Assembly: GCA_030765045.1 (NCBI GenBank)
Contig: CM060962.1
Location: 143,828,525 to 143,892,524, forward strand
Reading direction: 5' to 3'
Length of the DNA stretch: 64,000 nt
Origin: Tenodera sinensis
Taxonomy: Eukaryota; Arthropoda; Insecta; Mantodea; Mantidae
The number at the start of each line of letters is the position of its first letter. Position 1 is the stretch's first letter. Positions 33,550 to 45,699 of this stretch are shown piece after piece. A program made the translations under genes and the position numbers. The notes under the pieces are model-generated. The model was not told the DNA's origin and made no database searches. It worked only from the letters and a program-made list of their open reading frames with translations.

Positions 33550-36500
33550 AAAAAACTAAGTGTTAGAGCCCTTTTTGATAGTATTTGAACATCACGTATT
33601 AAAACATCTTCCAGTTAAACAGTATCAGCACACAGTATGTTTATACGTCTACGCCCTTAAGGATGAAATTAGATATTCATCTGACTTTCCGTGTTTAAAA
33701 TTGCTCGTTAACCGAAACCGTGTCGCGCGACGGAGTATAGTTCCCTACAAATGTGCTTAATTTTTAGAGGGCCCAAAACTTTTGTGTAAAACAAAGATAT
33801 AGAATTGCTGTCGAATGAGTGTTTCCTTTACCAAAGGTTAGCGCTTGTAAACTTAAAAGTTTAATTCTGTTTTCCTTATCTCTTCTGCATCCGTATGCCG
33901 TATACATTCATGCGGTCTGTTTATTTTAAGCAGGTGTATTCAACTCTGGAATTCACACCCTTACTGTGGGATTTGCGAGTGGCATCAAGGAAAGCTATAT
34001 CTAACATGGACCACCAACCTATCATATTTGGACTTTTCATGCCGTTTAGTCTCTGACAGGCAGTCATGTGGTACACATTATAATTTAGACATTAATGTGC
34101 TATGTTGTATATTTTGATGAATAAGAGATTCACCATTTGTTTTTATTTGTTTTATTATGCAATCGAACAGCACAATATAGAGATCCGGAAGCAACATCAG
34201 TGAATAAGACAAAGAATAGCAAGAACGAAGGCCAGCCACATAAAGGCCCCAATGGCATTATACGATATTAGATAAAGGGGACAGGTTATTGTTGCATTCA
34301 ATATCTTGTTCCGAGGCACCGTAGGAAGAGAGCAGCGAGTCGCGACTCCAGAACCGAGTAACTACAGTAATTCTTCCACTTAAAGGAGAAATGTTCTGCG
34401 TCGGACATAAAATGGAGACGATGGGAAAATTAGTGAGCCTGTGAACGAATGTACGTAGAGATTATGCTGGTGTAATGGTGTAATTTTATTGAATGTTACG
34501 AACACACCAGACGACATTCCATATGAGCCATACAACTTTATTTTGGAACACCTGTAGCCGAAGCAGCTCCACCTCAACTGGACAGACACTGGACGAAGCA
34601 AAGAGTTATACAACATTTAACTACAGTGTGACCACAGGGGTGACTTGTGGTTTAGAATAGGGTACAGATTCCGCAACCTGCAGTAAGTCAGGTTTAATTT
34701 GGAATCAATATGTGAGGTTCAGGTCAAGCGACAATCGAAATGGACATCCAGGTATTCATTCAGCAGTACCATTCGCACGCTTCCGGGATACGGGAGCATA
34801 TTGCAAAGCGAGTCCACGGAAGCTGATGGTAAAGTGAGGGGGGACACTCAGTTTCACATATTTTGTGATCTAAAGAGTCTTCAGTTTTGAATCCAAGACA
34901 CCGATTATTGAGCACGGGCGTGTATTCCAAGGAAGCAATGGAGGCACTGCTTCCACTTTAACTGTTGCTAATATATTAACTTCTATATTTTCATAAAAAT
35001 CTCGTGTGGAAAATAATTTTATCAATACAATTTTCAAATAGCGCGCGCGAATTGCACTTTAGCAAGTAGTTTTCTGGAGCCCTAACAGATGGCTGGAATA
35101 TTTGTTGATGGTCTATATTTAGATACTGTCCATATAATCTGGTTTTGCGGAAGCAAGCTATTCCTTGCTTATATCTGCTTGTGGAACATCCAGGTTACTG
35201 CTTGTTAGAGTTAGGAAAGAAAATCAAGTCAATTTGTTTGTTTGTTTTTTTTTTTTAAATAAATAATAGATAATAGCAGCTTAGTATTACACCTAGTTGC
35301 AGACGTTTCAAATTGAATGTTTGACAAGTTTCATTTCTAAATACAGAATTACACGTGGTCTGGCAATTGGGAATAGCTTTTGCTGGAAGAAACAATGAAT
35401 TTGCAAACGGCTTGTGCTTTGTGATTATAACGGGGAGTAGTAAAACATGTATGAGGGAAGGCTGTTGTGTTGTGCATGAAATTCTGAACCGGGGTTCCTT
35501 TTCATTTACCTTTGCAAAGAAAGAAAGCATCGAAAAAGGTAGAGGAACCCCAGCATTAGAAAACTTGAAAACAAAAATCAAAACTTGTGTGCCGCATTTT
35601 CATAAATACATTTATGTCGTATTTATTTTTATTGTGCATTTATAATAAATTATTTCTTAATGACTTTGTAAAGAAAGAAAGAAGAATGCCTCTGCAATAC
35701 AATAGGTATGCCTCTATGAAAAATAATTTTTATTTTCATTACTGCTTCCATACCATAGATTGTCACCACATGTCACTAGTATTGAGGGAGATCTGCGTAC
35801 TGGAAATTGCAGTATCGAGGTCATACTGTGCCATTACCGTACATTGCAACGTGAACATATAGTATCGCTGTTGAAGATAGAACCTTGATCGTATGCTTGC
35901 TTTAAACAGATCAAAAATCTCATTATAATGGAAGAGTTATTTACCTACACAGTAAACCTTCAGCTATTTTTTGTACGAAATATTTCAATACGAAGCGAAA
36001 TAATTCAGTTCCAAAACATAATGCACGAAAGACATTATGCCGATCATAAATCCAGGGTTACCAACGACTCTATCATGATTTTAGTGATGCAGCACAACGC
36101 CGGATACTAGGCTAACAGCGCCGACGCTCCGCTATCCAAAATGTAAACATTTACCTTAATGTAACGAAGTAAAGACCTTTTACTGTCGTGACTCTTCGAC
36201 GTTATCTCTTTACAGTGGAATAGCAAGTTTAACGTTGGTGTGGTGGCAATAAACGCGACGGGCATTTGTTTTTATGTCCGCTCCATAAAGAGAGGGACGG
36301 ACAAACAGACGCACACAGACAGACAAAGCAATGTGGCGCAAACAAATCAAAACGTCACGCTACATAGAGGGCGGCACAGCACGCATGTTTACACCAACAG
36401 ATGTCAGGATTACACATACACCACAGGCAGTTGTTGACGTACTGTAACGGGATTTTCCTTCGATTCAGTGTAAAAACAGTAAAGCTGTACCTAATATTGA

Positions 36501-37235
36501 TAACTGTTTCAAAATCCAGAGGTATTAAAGTTTATGGCGAAACTATAATACGAAGCTGTCAAGCATGTTAAAAAAACTAAGTTTATGTTAGGGTAAACAT
36601 GTCTCCATCTAAACTCGTATTTGACGCGGGGTAGGGTGGGGGAGGAGTGTTTTACTTATTTACGATATATCTTATGACTTTATAAAGCTTTCAACCTAAA
36701 AAAGAAATTACAGAAACAGAGAGTATTTGGGTGCAAAATAGAACTATTAATTAAAGTAGAAACAGAAATTTCTATAAGGGGACACCTTGGTGAGGGAAAA
36801 AAAAACCGTCATTTAGATAAGAATTTTCTAATGTGTAGTACACGCCAAGGCTAACATATTCTCAAAACGGATAAGAACAACATGCAGCGAAAGGTTTACT
36901 GAACTTAAAGAAAATAAGAACAATTTCAATTCGACAGTGATTCATAAAAATGGACAATAGAACGCGTCGAGTCAGACCTCCAGTCCAACAAGGAAAACTT
37001 AGCATAATTTGACTTTTAATGTGAGAATACAGTTTATGTGAATGGGTCCCGTTCACATTAATAACCACAACATATTATCCATCTCCTTTTCAGGATGAGT
37101 GTTTCCTCGCACCAACAATACAAGTTGTACCACCGAAAAGTACCACTGTGAATAGTTAACAAATGATGCGCTGTTTGCTCAGAATAGAGTAATTATCGTA
37201 AGGCGCATTTCTATCTTCAAGTTCAATTCTTTCTC
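33550..37235. other. Long stretch without recognisable features
   Basis: About 3.7 kb of AT-rich DNA. Open frames (up to 108 codons near 35255-35581 and 96 codons near 35355-35645) overlap each other on opposite strands and show no domain. A short GACA/CAGA-rich patch lies at 36295-36335. Nothing else is supportable. Confidence 0.3.
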
Positions 37236-37237
37236 TT

Positions 37238-38081
37238 CTGCGTGCTTAAGATAGCTAGAGGAAGTATTGCATTCCATTAAAAAATTACATGTGGAGATTT
37301 TATCGGAAATACACAAAAAACATTTCAGGCTTCCTCTCTCTCAGTGTATGCGTGCGTGCGAGCGTGTGTGCGTGCGTGTGAGTGCGTGCGTGTGCGTGTG
37401 AGTGCGTGCGTGTGAGAGCGTGCGTGTGTGTGAGTGCGTGTGCGTGCGCGTGTGTGAGTGCGTGTGAGTGTGTGTGAGTGCGTGCGTGTGCGTGTGTGTG
37501 AGTGCGTGCGTGTGTGTGTGAGTGCGTGCGTGTGCGTGTGTGTGCGTGCGTGTGTGTGCGTGCGTGTGAGTGCGTGTGCGTGTGTGTGTGTGCGTGCGTG
37601 CGTGTGTGTGAGAGTGCGTGCGTGTGAGTGTGTGTGAGTGCGTGTGTGTGTGCGTGCGTGTGTGTGAGTGCGTGCGTGTGTGTGTGCGTGCGTGTGTGTG
37701 AGTGAGTGCGTGCGAGCGTGTGTGTGAGTGCGTGCGTGCGTGTGTGTGTGTGCGTGCGTGTGTGTGAGAGTGCGTGCGTGTGAGTGCGTGCGTGTGCGTG
37801 TGTGTGAGTGCGTGCGTGTGTGTGAGTGCGTGCGTGTGTGTGTGTGCGTGCGTGTGTGTGAGTGAGTGCGTGCGAGCGTGTGTGTGTGCGTGCGTGTGTG
37901 TGAGAGTGCGTGCGTGTGAGTGTGTGTGAGTGCGTGCGTGTGCGTGCGTGCGTGTGTGTGAGAGTGCGTGCGTGTGAGTGTGTGAGTGCGTGCGTGTGCG
38001 TGTGTGTGCGTGAGTGTGTGTGAGTGCGTGCGTGTGTGTGTGTGCGTGTGTGTGAGTGAGTGCGTGCGAGCGTGTGTGTGA

Positions 38082-38136
<55 letters not shown>

Positions 38137-38790
38137 GCATAACTATAAGAAAAGTCCGGTAAATATCAAAGTCGGTGTTCAAGTGCAGTATGTTCCAAAG
38201 ATACGACACGACACGAAGATTTTCAGGAAAATCCCACCCCCAAACAACTCTTCACATGGAATATTTTTCGAAATTGTGGATCTTCTAAAATTGCTCTAAC
38301 GATTTTTATTAGAATAGCACATGCTTATGGTATTAAATAAGAAATAAAATGTATTTATTGAATGTTCTGGGTATACCCTGTAAAATCTTCATTCAGAAGG
38401 AATTTTCTATAATTTTGTATAACTGTTAAACTATAGGTAAGAGATAGAGAAAATGTGCTACACAGAAATGTAGACCTTAGAATTCACAAGCTATTTCAAA
38501 TAAAATTTTTGTAGCATTTGCCATTTTAATGTCGCTGTAGCTATTCGGCTGTTTCTCCGATTACATGGAAAGGGTATGCAATCTCTTGGTCAGATATACG
38601 ATCCGGTTTTTAAGCATCTGATTATCGGTTCGATTTTCTCTATCTTCTTTGTACTTTCAACGAAATGCGTAGTGCAACTTTCTGCAAAGGATTAATTCGA
38701 TTAACAAGAAATAGGAAGAAAAATAACATTTGGCAAGAATGGTCTAAATAAAAACAAGGGATAGTGGGTAACGAAAGTCATATAAATATA
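37238..38790 (-). repeat. Dispersed repeat DR1, copy K (full, microsatellite-expanded)
   Basis: Starts at the right end (GAGGAAGTATTGCATTCCAT, GAGATTTTATCGGAAATAC), breaks into the TG field, then resumes with AAAAGTCCGGTAAATATCAA, TGCTCTAACGATTTTTATTA, CTTCATTCAGAAGG, AACTGTTAAACTATAGG and ends at GGTAACGAAAGTCATATAAA (left end). Without the TG field it is about 760 bp, the same size as copies A and B. Confidence 0.75.
37340..38132. repeat. About 0.8 kb TG/CG/AG microsatellite
   Basis: TG repeats broken by GTGCG and GTGAG units, with longer motifs (GTGTGAGTGCGTGCG) repeating many times, ending in about 25 pure TG units. The 294-codon minus frame (THTHARTHSH) is the longest frame of the window and is an artefact of this tract. 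Confidence 0.97.
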
Positions 38791-40690
38791 ACATGTCAGT
38801 TTTTATTTTTTATTTATTTATTCATTTTATTTTTTTTCTTTTTTTTTTTTTTTTTCTTTTCCAAATAGAATAGTTCCATCAATCGGGATGATGACGTCAA
38901 TGCCGTTTCTAATAATATTCTAGTTCAAATCCTTAAGGAGGTACTCCCATGACATTTCAAATTAACAAGTGGGCTGCACCAGTTAACTGCTGCACTAAGT
39001 TAGAAATGCATATTTGATTCCCGCCAGCTGCTACTGTATAGTTTGACATGACTAATGTGAACAGTTTAGGAAATATTGTCACTAAAATGTAACACTCCAA
39101 CGTAAATGTAGTGTGTACTATAGTTGCAAGTTGAAATCTGAAATGAAAGCTGAAGCGATCAGTTATAAATAAATTGCTATCCAAATCAACAAGGAAAGCA
39201 AATATTTTGTGACACTAATGAACTTAAGCTATGTTTCTAACATAGTAGAGCGGTTAGACGGAATAACAGGTTTTTAGAAGATCCATACGCCAATATCTTG
39301 TTTACTATTAGGACACCAACCAGGACTGCCAAGTCATTTTAATACTATGCATTAGCAAATTAATATGATTATGTTTAATTAAAAACAACATCAGAAAAGA
39401 AATGTAGCTTTGAAGTAGATTCACAGTTTGCTGATAGCTGAAATTTTTGTATGAGTCAAATCTATATGCACCTCTGTCTGAATTTCAGCTCTATGAAAAT
39501 AGTGTAACCAACACACGAGCCATTTCAGAAATATCTGCAGTGGCTGCATTAGTTGATTTAACCCGGTATGCTACACACCTGGTGCACCTTTTACTGAATC
39601 AAGGAAAACTTTAAAATAACTTAGGAACCTGTGCCATTTTAGAAAACGTGAATTATTTCACAAACATTTATTGCACATTTATTTTGCAGGTTTATAGTTT
39701 CTGGAAATGCAAACTACCTACAAACTAAAACTAATCTGTCTTAACGGGAATCAAGATTTCCTTAGGGTTTCAACATTAGCTGACAGTGTGCTTGTCAGAA
39801 ATTGAAATCTTTTTCACTGACTTTTAGGGGCGCCTTGAAGCGCTGAATTTTAGAAATATTGACAAAATTCCCTTTCTAAAGTACTAAACGTTTACATTAA
39901 CCTGACACATTTCATGTTATGTCTTTGAGAAAAGAAAAGTTAATTACATTATTGTAAAACTATTTATTTAATCAATTCTCATTCTGATTAATAGTAACAT
40001 TTGTCATGGATTCTCGGATTCCCTCTCCGTGGAGTCAATGCAGAAGGCTCTTGATTAACTTCATAGCAAGGGGGCACAGCATAGCAGCAATACTTGCCTT
40101 GAACATTTATAATTGACAAACTACAGAATAGACCAGAGAAATAGAGCTTCAAGCGGTGTGACATGTTGGAACGGAGAACAAGCCTATCAGTTTGTGTGAA
40201 GTCAGGCGAGAGTCGCGCAATATCATTTTCTCTAGACTAGATAAACCACACTGTAATGGCCCAAGTTTTTGTCTGGTTCTGTAATGAAATTAGCCAAGCC
40301 TACATCTCAAAGTACTTTGTCAGATCACAACCTAACACGCAGTATTTGATTACAAATTTCCCAGACATTACGTCCTAACATTGATACACTAGTTCAAGAA
40401 ATACAAAACAGAAAGTTGCGAAATGTTCACGTAATTTTGTTCTGTATGGCTCTATTTGCAGAGAAAATCACATTATTTTCTGTTTGAACTACCTTATAAA
40501 ATGACTGTCTTTCACATAAACTAGAGCTGTTGTATATTTTATCAAAGCATAGAGCTGAGATGCAATTGTGTATAACTTATGATCAATAGTGTAATCAATA
40601 GACAGCATATTAATATTACAACATGCAAGACGTTAGTTGTGTTATCGACACTAGGTATTTCCTGTATTTCCTACATTGTTTCATCCGCAT
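38791..40690. other. No recognisable feature
   Basis: A T/A-rich run at 38797-38862, then about 1.8 kb of AT-rich DNA with only short frames. I see no gene. Confidence 0.3.
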
Positions 40691-40727
40691 GACTTCTCTT
40701 CCCCTGCGGCAGCAGTACAGAGCGTGG

Positions 40728-40788
40728 TGACGTCACACAGTTAACTAGTCTTCAGTGTGAGCATGTTCAGCGGTGTGAACTGACGTCA
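40728..40788. promoter_or_regulatory. Two palindromic CRE-type sites (TGACGTCA)
   Basis: TGACGTCA occurs at 40728-40735 and 40781-40788, both extended (GTGACGTCACA and CTGACGTCACA), in a locally GC-richer patch. CREB/ATF proteins bind this palindrome. No transcription unit can be attached to it, and transposon ends can carry such sites. Confidence 0.3.
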
Positions 40789-40892
40789 CAGCGGCACTTC
40801 CTGTCCTCTCCTGGAATGGACGAACGCAAGTAGTTCTTGTGTCTCCGTCACCTCAATCCTGAAAATGGACCGTATGACGCACAATGCGCCAA

Positions 40893-40945
40893 GCAGAACT
40901 CGGGACCTCTTGAATGTGAGGCAGACATGCTACCCTCATACCAGA
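40893..40945 (-). repeat. tRNA-like SINE head (family E-like)
   Basis: On the minus strand GGGTAGCATGTCTGCCTCAC and AAGAGGTCCCGAGTTC match the head of the family E element at 42118. The body is absent. Confidence 0.5.
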
Positions 40946-40989
40946 GAAGTGGGCATCCATTTGTTGTCCTCCAAAACTCGTTACACTGA

Positions 40990-42110
40990 AGTTTATTTCT
41001 ATTTTATATCTATTATAATGATATAATAAGTTTTATCAATAATTGCATACATTACCTTAATCGAGACAAGTGAAACTCGTACAGCATTGAGAATTAGTAT
41101 TCCATTTGATATAAAATGATACAATAAGATTTTAGCGCTTATTGTTCTGGTACTAGTGCTGTTGTCTACGTTTGTGGTCGGCTTTGTGTTCCATCCATTG
41201 AAATGTTCAGTTTTCTGATATTGCCAAATTCTCCTATTCATACGCTGCCTACCGTTACTAAAACATCCTGTATTTGGGATGAAGGCAAGCGAATCTTCAA
41301 CGAACGCCTGCTTTCTGTGTTAAAAGTATCGTGCAATCACCTAAAAGCAATTAAAACAGCATGTGTGGCAGACAGTTCGGGATACACCCCAAAAAACATA
41401 GTGAATGCGGGGGCCGTAGCACGTGGCGCAAGAGTTGGAAGTTGCTAAGAATGTGACGGCAAGACGGGGTTGGGGAGACACCGCTGGCTGTTCTTGGCAG
41501 TTATTTATGAGTTACCGTGAAGAAGGGGATTATAATGGAGGCTGCAGGGTATAATTGGGGGAAGGGGAAATAACTGGTTACGGCGGTTATAAGCTAAGGT
41601 GATCCTCGACCTGACTGTCTAATCGCGCCACCAAGTGGGTCACTTTACATGCTAGACATTCAGGTAAAATCACTTCACCGTAACTACTTTTAAAATTATA
41701 ATGAATCTCTCATGATTTCCTCACTTGTAAGGCTTGCGTATATCTACGTAAATTTTCGAGCATCAAGAATCTCAAGGAATCAAAAACAAAACTTGTTTAA
41801 GATCATTTAGAAGGGTACTAGATTATTTAATTTCACAGCTGCAACGTAGATAAAGGGAAAGGTTGGGTACACAAAAATATGCTTTGTAATTTCAATATCC
41901 ATTTTTATTTTGTGGTAAAGAAGGTAATGTGAACACTTACTTACCTTTATATGCACTTAGGGTAGACTGTAAATAAAAAATATTTTACTTAAATTTTGCT
42001 TCTTTGGAGATTCTTTTTCTTTGCAGTTTCTCTCGTTCAAAATGTTTCTACAGACAGTTCCATTTCTTTGAATAATTTCTTGGAAACGCTTTGAGATATT
42101 AATTTTAAAG
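40990..42110. other. No recognisable gene
   Basis: Includes an 81-codon plus frame (41203-41448) ending in a G/C-richer patch. I see no domain or splice context. Otherwise featureless. Confidence 0.25.
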
Positions 42111-42117
42111 TTCAGCC

Positions 42118-42335
42118 CGCTTTCGCGGCGTGGAGGTAGCATGTCTGCCTCGCATTCAACAGGTCCCGAGTTCTAATCTCAGTTAGAGTGAGTTGACGAG
42201 ATAAAGATCTTTCCAAGGTTTTCCCCTACACTGAAAAGATGAATGTGGGTTAACTGTAAGCTCTGTGAACTCCGAACTCATTTGAACGTTATTTCACACA
42301 TTTCTTCATCATCTGAAACAATCAACTGGGTTATG
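42118..42335 (+). repeat. tRNA-derived SINE, family E
   Basis: Box A-like GGAGGTAGCATGTCTGCCTC, box B CCGAGTTCTAATCTC, and body GATCTTTCCAAGGTTTTCCC, GTGGGTTAACTGTAAGCTC, CATTTGAACGTTATTTCACA, CATTTCTTCATCATCTG. Collinear with 29735-29965. Confidence 0.7.
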
Positions 42336-42851
42336 GAACGTTAAGCTACACAGCATATATAAACGAAATCATACATTTCTATGATTACTTTCTTTTGAAC
42401 TAAAACCCAGATTGTCACATTTTGGTTCCTATGCCTGTATCAGACCACTGACAAAAATTTAATGTGATGCTGTTAATTTAGCAACGTTCATAAACTTCGC
42501 TTATGAACTAAAATATCGAAATTAATAAAGTAGTATTTGATGTTTGGAAAATATTACATCACTTTAGGTATTCCTTCAGCTTTCGTTGCGCTACAGGAAA
42601 CTCACGTTTGTATAATGTCAAGTAAAAATGACATCATTATCCAGCTAGGTCTGGAAACTTCAGGAATCGTTCGGATTATAGTCTTCGCAAAAGTTAAAGG
42701 GATGTGGAGGCGGGCCGTAGAGACAATGGGGGGACACATGCCGATGTTTTGGAGTCCTAAGATGTAAGGAGAAACATTTAATTACATAAATATTGGAAAT
42801 TTGTATTTTTATTTCACGTCAGTTTGAATTTAATATAGGGGTATACGGACT

Positions 42852-43253
42852 TTGTGCGCACACTGTAGTATTCGGCACCTAATATACAACCAGTATCTTG
42901 CATTAAAAAATACAACATACAAAGACATTATGAACGTAGATAAATTAAATAATGCAGCAGTTCATCTGGAGCTGATAGAGGTACAATGTGACTGTCGCCT
43001 TCATAAGAAATTTGACAATTCTTGCTCACACGCACTGATCGAATTCTACCGGAAACTTGACAATAGGCGTTTCCTAAATTTCATTCCTAACGCAGCAAAA
43101 ACTATGACATTGTATAGCAGTACCCACCTTTGTGAACAGGGTTTCTCTATAATGAAGCTCCTGAAAACTTGCCACAGAAACAGACTCTCGGATAGCAATG
43201 TACCATCCAGTCTTAGAATCTGTCTTTGTAATGTTATTGAGCCAAAATTTTAA
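42852..43253 (+). pseudogene. hAT transposase C-terminal fragment
   Basis: A 133-codon frame whose residues about 38-130 match the C-terminal end of GTF2I-repeat/ZBED-like hAT transposases: HLELIEVQCDCRLHKKF, LIEFYRKLDNRRFLNFIPNA, then the dimerisation signature YSSTHLCEQGFSIMKLLK with RNRLSD..VPSSLRICLCN and a natural stop. The N-terminal BED finger and the catalytic DDE core are missing upstream, where I read only AT-rich DNA. The start Met is not meaningful. No terminal repeats or target duplication are found around it. This part is uninterrupted, so it is younger or better kept than the other hAT remnants here, but as a fragment it cannot transpose. Confidence 0.8.
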
Positions 43254-44092
43254 AAGTGTGTGTATTCAAAAATATGCCAAGTGACTGATCCTACAAATGT
43301 GTAACATGTGGTATTTTACTAAGGTTTTCAGTAAGATTGTCTTAAATTCATTATGAAAACGCTTAACATTAAAATATCTATATTTAAGGACAGTAGTTTT
43401 CAAACACATACATGCAGTTCTTCCCTTTAATTTTGGAGGAAATCGGCAATTCCTATTCCTAATAATGTTTTGTGTTATTTCACTTATTTAAAGGCAATCT
43501 AAGTAAATATTCTGTTATTTATGTGTAATCAAAATAGCTAAGAATATCCATTTAAGGAATAACAGGATTTGAAAGCTGCCATTTACTATTGGCATAAATA
43601 GATATTTCTGATACAGGTTCGTATTAAAAACACTATTATTAATACTGTGTAATTAGTCTCTTATTTATTATTTATTGACTCATTTGAAAATTGATTCTGA
43701 CATTTTTACATCTGGGATTGAAAAGTAATAAAAACATCTATCTTTAAGAGGTATGTAAGTGCGTAAATGGTGTATTTCACAGATTGAGAATGCTAACTCA
43801 AGGGCTAGGGTAGGTTTAATAGTACCTATAATTCAACCTAAGCATCAGAAAGTTGCACCTATTTTATCATTTTAATCAACTTGAATAACTACTTAAGTAG
43901 TTTTCTATTTACGCGTGAGAAGTACTTTTCCCCTTCGTAGATCCAACTTGTATCTGTGCTATGTATCCTTGTAGGCAATTCTGAAGGAAAACCTTCATAA
44001 GGTGTACACACTCTAAGAAAGGTTTTATCCGTGGACGCAACCAAGCTGCAAGTAAACAGGTGTCAATGGATAACGCTTCTATAGTGTTGATA
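43254..44092. other. No recognisable feature
   Basis: AT-rich. Presumed 3' flank of the hAT fragment, but no terminal repeat is recognised. Confidence 0.3.
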
Positions 44093-44094
44093 TA

Positions 44095-45010
44095 TACTCT
44101 GTTCATCAAGAGATTAGAGGAGATATAAACAAAGCACCGGTTTGTATCACTCCGCGGCCACGTGCTTTCACAATGACGCAACACAGTTACCTACCGCTAC
44201 GCGTAGTTATAATATGCATTTTACACTACTAAAAGGTTATATTTACTTGATTCAAATAACATGTAGCACTGGAAATTAACTGCCACTTACGTCATCTCTG
44301 TCCACAATAACACTTTTTCATTTTCTGCTCACAATCTCGAAACCAATCTCCAGAAGCAGCTTGTGGAGGGAGGTTAGTTTTAAATCTGCAAGATCGGGTT
44401 CAGAGTTAACTGCCAACAGCACTTTAAGGTGGGGATTCATTGACTGACGAACTTTTCGACGGATTTCAGATCTCACACTCACAAATTCGTTGCAAACTAC
44501 ATCCACCATTTATCTGGCACGTGGAAGCTTTCGGCTGGGATCTTCACCAACTGATGATTTCTCTTTGCGTTTGCTGTAAATACTTGCAACTGACACACCG
44601 GTAAACTCGAATGTTAATTTTATCACGTCTTCGATAGCAAGTTCGGGATATTTCTCGCAGAACTTGTTAAACACGTTCAATATTATTGTCTTTTCACCAC
44701 TTCGCAACGCTTTGCCGCGCTTATGTTTTACAGCACTCACTTGTTCCGCCATGTTACTGTCATACTGAATAATGCGCGCGCAGAATGAATTAGGCTGGTT
44801 ACAGATTCACGTAAGTGCGTATTCTTACACTTTAGCTATGCTTAGTACACTTAGTTCATGCTTTAGCAAACATTAAGTGACATTTTAGACCTTAGTAACA
44901 GTATTTCTTCAAGGGACTATTTACATGGCGAAAGCGTCAAGAGGGCGCGCTGTGGTCAAAACGCACGTGGCTTTGTTTACGTCTCCTCTAATCTCTAGAT
45001 GAACAGAGTA
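44095..45010 (-). mobile_element. Internally deleted Tc1/IS630-like transposon
   Basis: The ends are inverted copies: left TACTCTGTTCATCAAGAGAT (44095-44114) continuing TAGAGGAGATATAAACAAAG; right complement TACTCTGTTCATCTAGAGAT, TAGAGGAGACGTAAACAAAG, then CCACGTGCGTTTTGACC. The inverted repeat extends about 80-90 bp with mismatches. TA flanks both ends (44093-44094 and 45011-45012), the expected target duplication. The 916-bp body encodes only the N-terminal part of a transposase, on the minus strand. Confidence 0.8.
44291..44752 (-). pseudogene. IS630/Tc1-like transposase, N-terminal DNA-binding part
   Basis: It reads from MAEQVSAVKHKRGKALRSGE at 44752. The first about 80 residues (RSGEKTIILNVFNKFCEKYP, then FTGVSVASIYSKRKEK) form a helix-turn-helix of the kind that opens a family of arthropod DDE_3 transposases. 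After one in-frame TAA (44510-44512) the same frame continues with EIRRKVRQSMNPHLKVLLAV and LTSLHKLLLEIGFEIVSRK (the second winged-helix part), then a stop. A splice-donor-like GTAAGT at 44285-44290 follows RDD in another frame. The catalytic DDE domain that should follow is deleted. Only about 110 bp separates this from the left terminal repeat. Confidence 0.75.
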
Positions 45011-45230
45011 TACATTACGTCATGTTTGTCCCCCTGCTTGCAGAACTTGGCCAGTAGAGCCCTCAGCTGCCTTTGACCTTGGCACCACTGCTGTAGCAGG
45101 TTCATTGAGTTCTCAATACCGGCTTGTTACTGCTGTGGCACTATTAATAACAATTTAATAAGTATGTCCTGATAGGCTGGACAACGAAACCATGGAAGAA
45201 AGAAGGACCGAAAATACTATTTGTATTCAG
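45011..45230. other. No recognisable feature
   Basis: A short spacer between two DNA-transposon remnants. Confidence 0.3.
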
Positions 45231-45231
45231 T

Positions 45232-45694
45232 CTAGTTACACCCTGGCATGGGGTGTATTTCTCTCCATTGCTCCATAAAAGCCTCCTTTACCCCCAAAAA
45301 GGAAAAAAGAAAAAGAAAAGGGTTTTGGTGAATGCATGCTTCAGAGGATAGTGCATTCGTCTGTGAAGAGGACATTAACGCAGGAGCATTGCGTACGGAA
45401 TGCTTTGCGTGTCTCCGTATCGGCATCGCTTAATTTGTTGACGTGGAATGGACTGTAATGTTTCAGTTTTATATCCACTTGCATGTGTTTCATCATAGAC
45501 GACCGAGGAATGCTAAAGACTGCAAATGTTTTGAGAGTGCATTTCAGAGCGAAGCTTTCGACTGATTCGTCAACAGCGTGCTGTTTTCCTCCATGGTGGG
45601 TCGAAAAATTCAAACCAATAGCAACACATCCGAAATCGCTGTTTTTTAATGAAATAATAGCCATTAACATGGCTGAGATTGAGCAGTATAACAT
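45232..45694 (-). pseudogene. Mariner-like transposase fragment
   Basis: The minus frame 45341-45694 contains the linker and start of the catalytic domain of an insect mariner-like transposase: a DNA-binding stretch ESFALKCTLKTFAVFSIPRS, then DIKLKHYSPFHVNKLSDADT, TRKAFRTQC and the first catalytic Asp in NVLFTDECTIL (compare SDEAHF/TDEATF in relatives). It stops there. An overlapping frame (45232-45426) covers the same junction. The remaining DDE/D motif residues are absent. Another mariner-like remnant on the opposite strand is at 49383-50830. Confidence 0.65.
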
Positions 45695-45699
45695 TTGAA

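Noticed and set aside
35255..35645. Two roughly 100-codon frames on opposite strands
   Set aside because: They shadow each other in AT-rich DNA with no domain or codon pattern.
37325..38209. 294-codon minus frame (THTHARTH...)
   Set aside because: A pure read-through of the TG/CG microsatellite; low complexity, no protein meaning.
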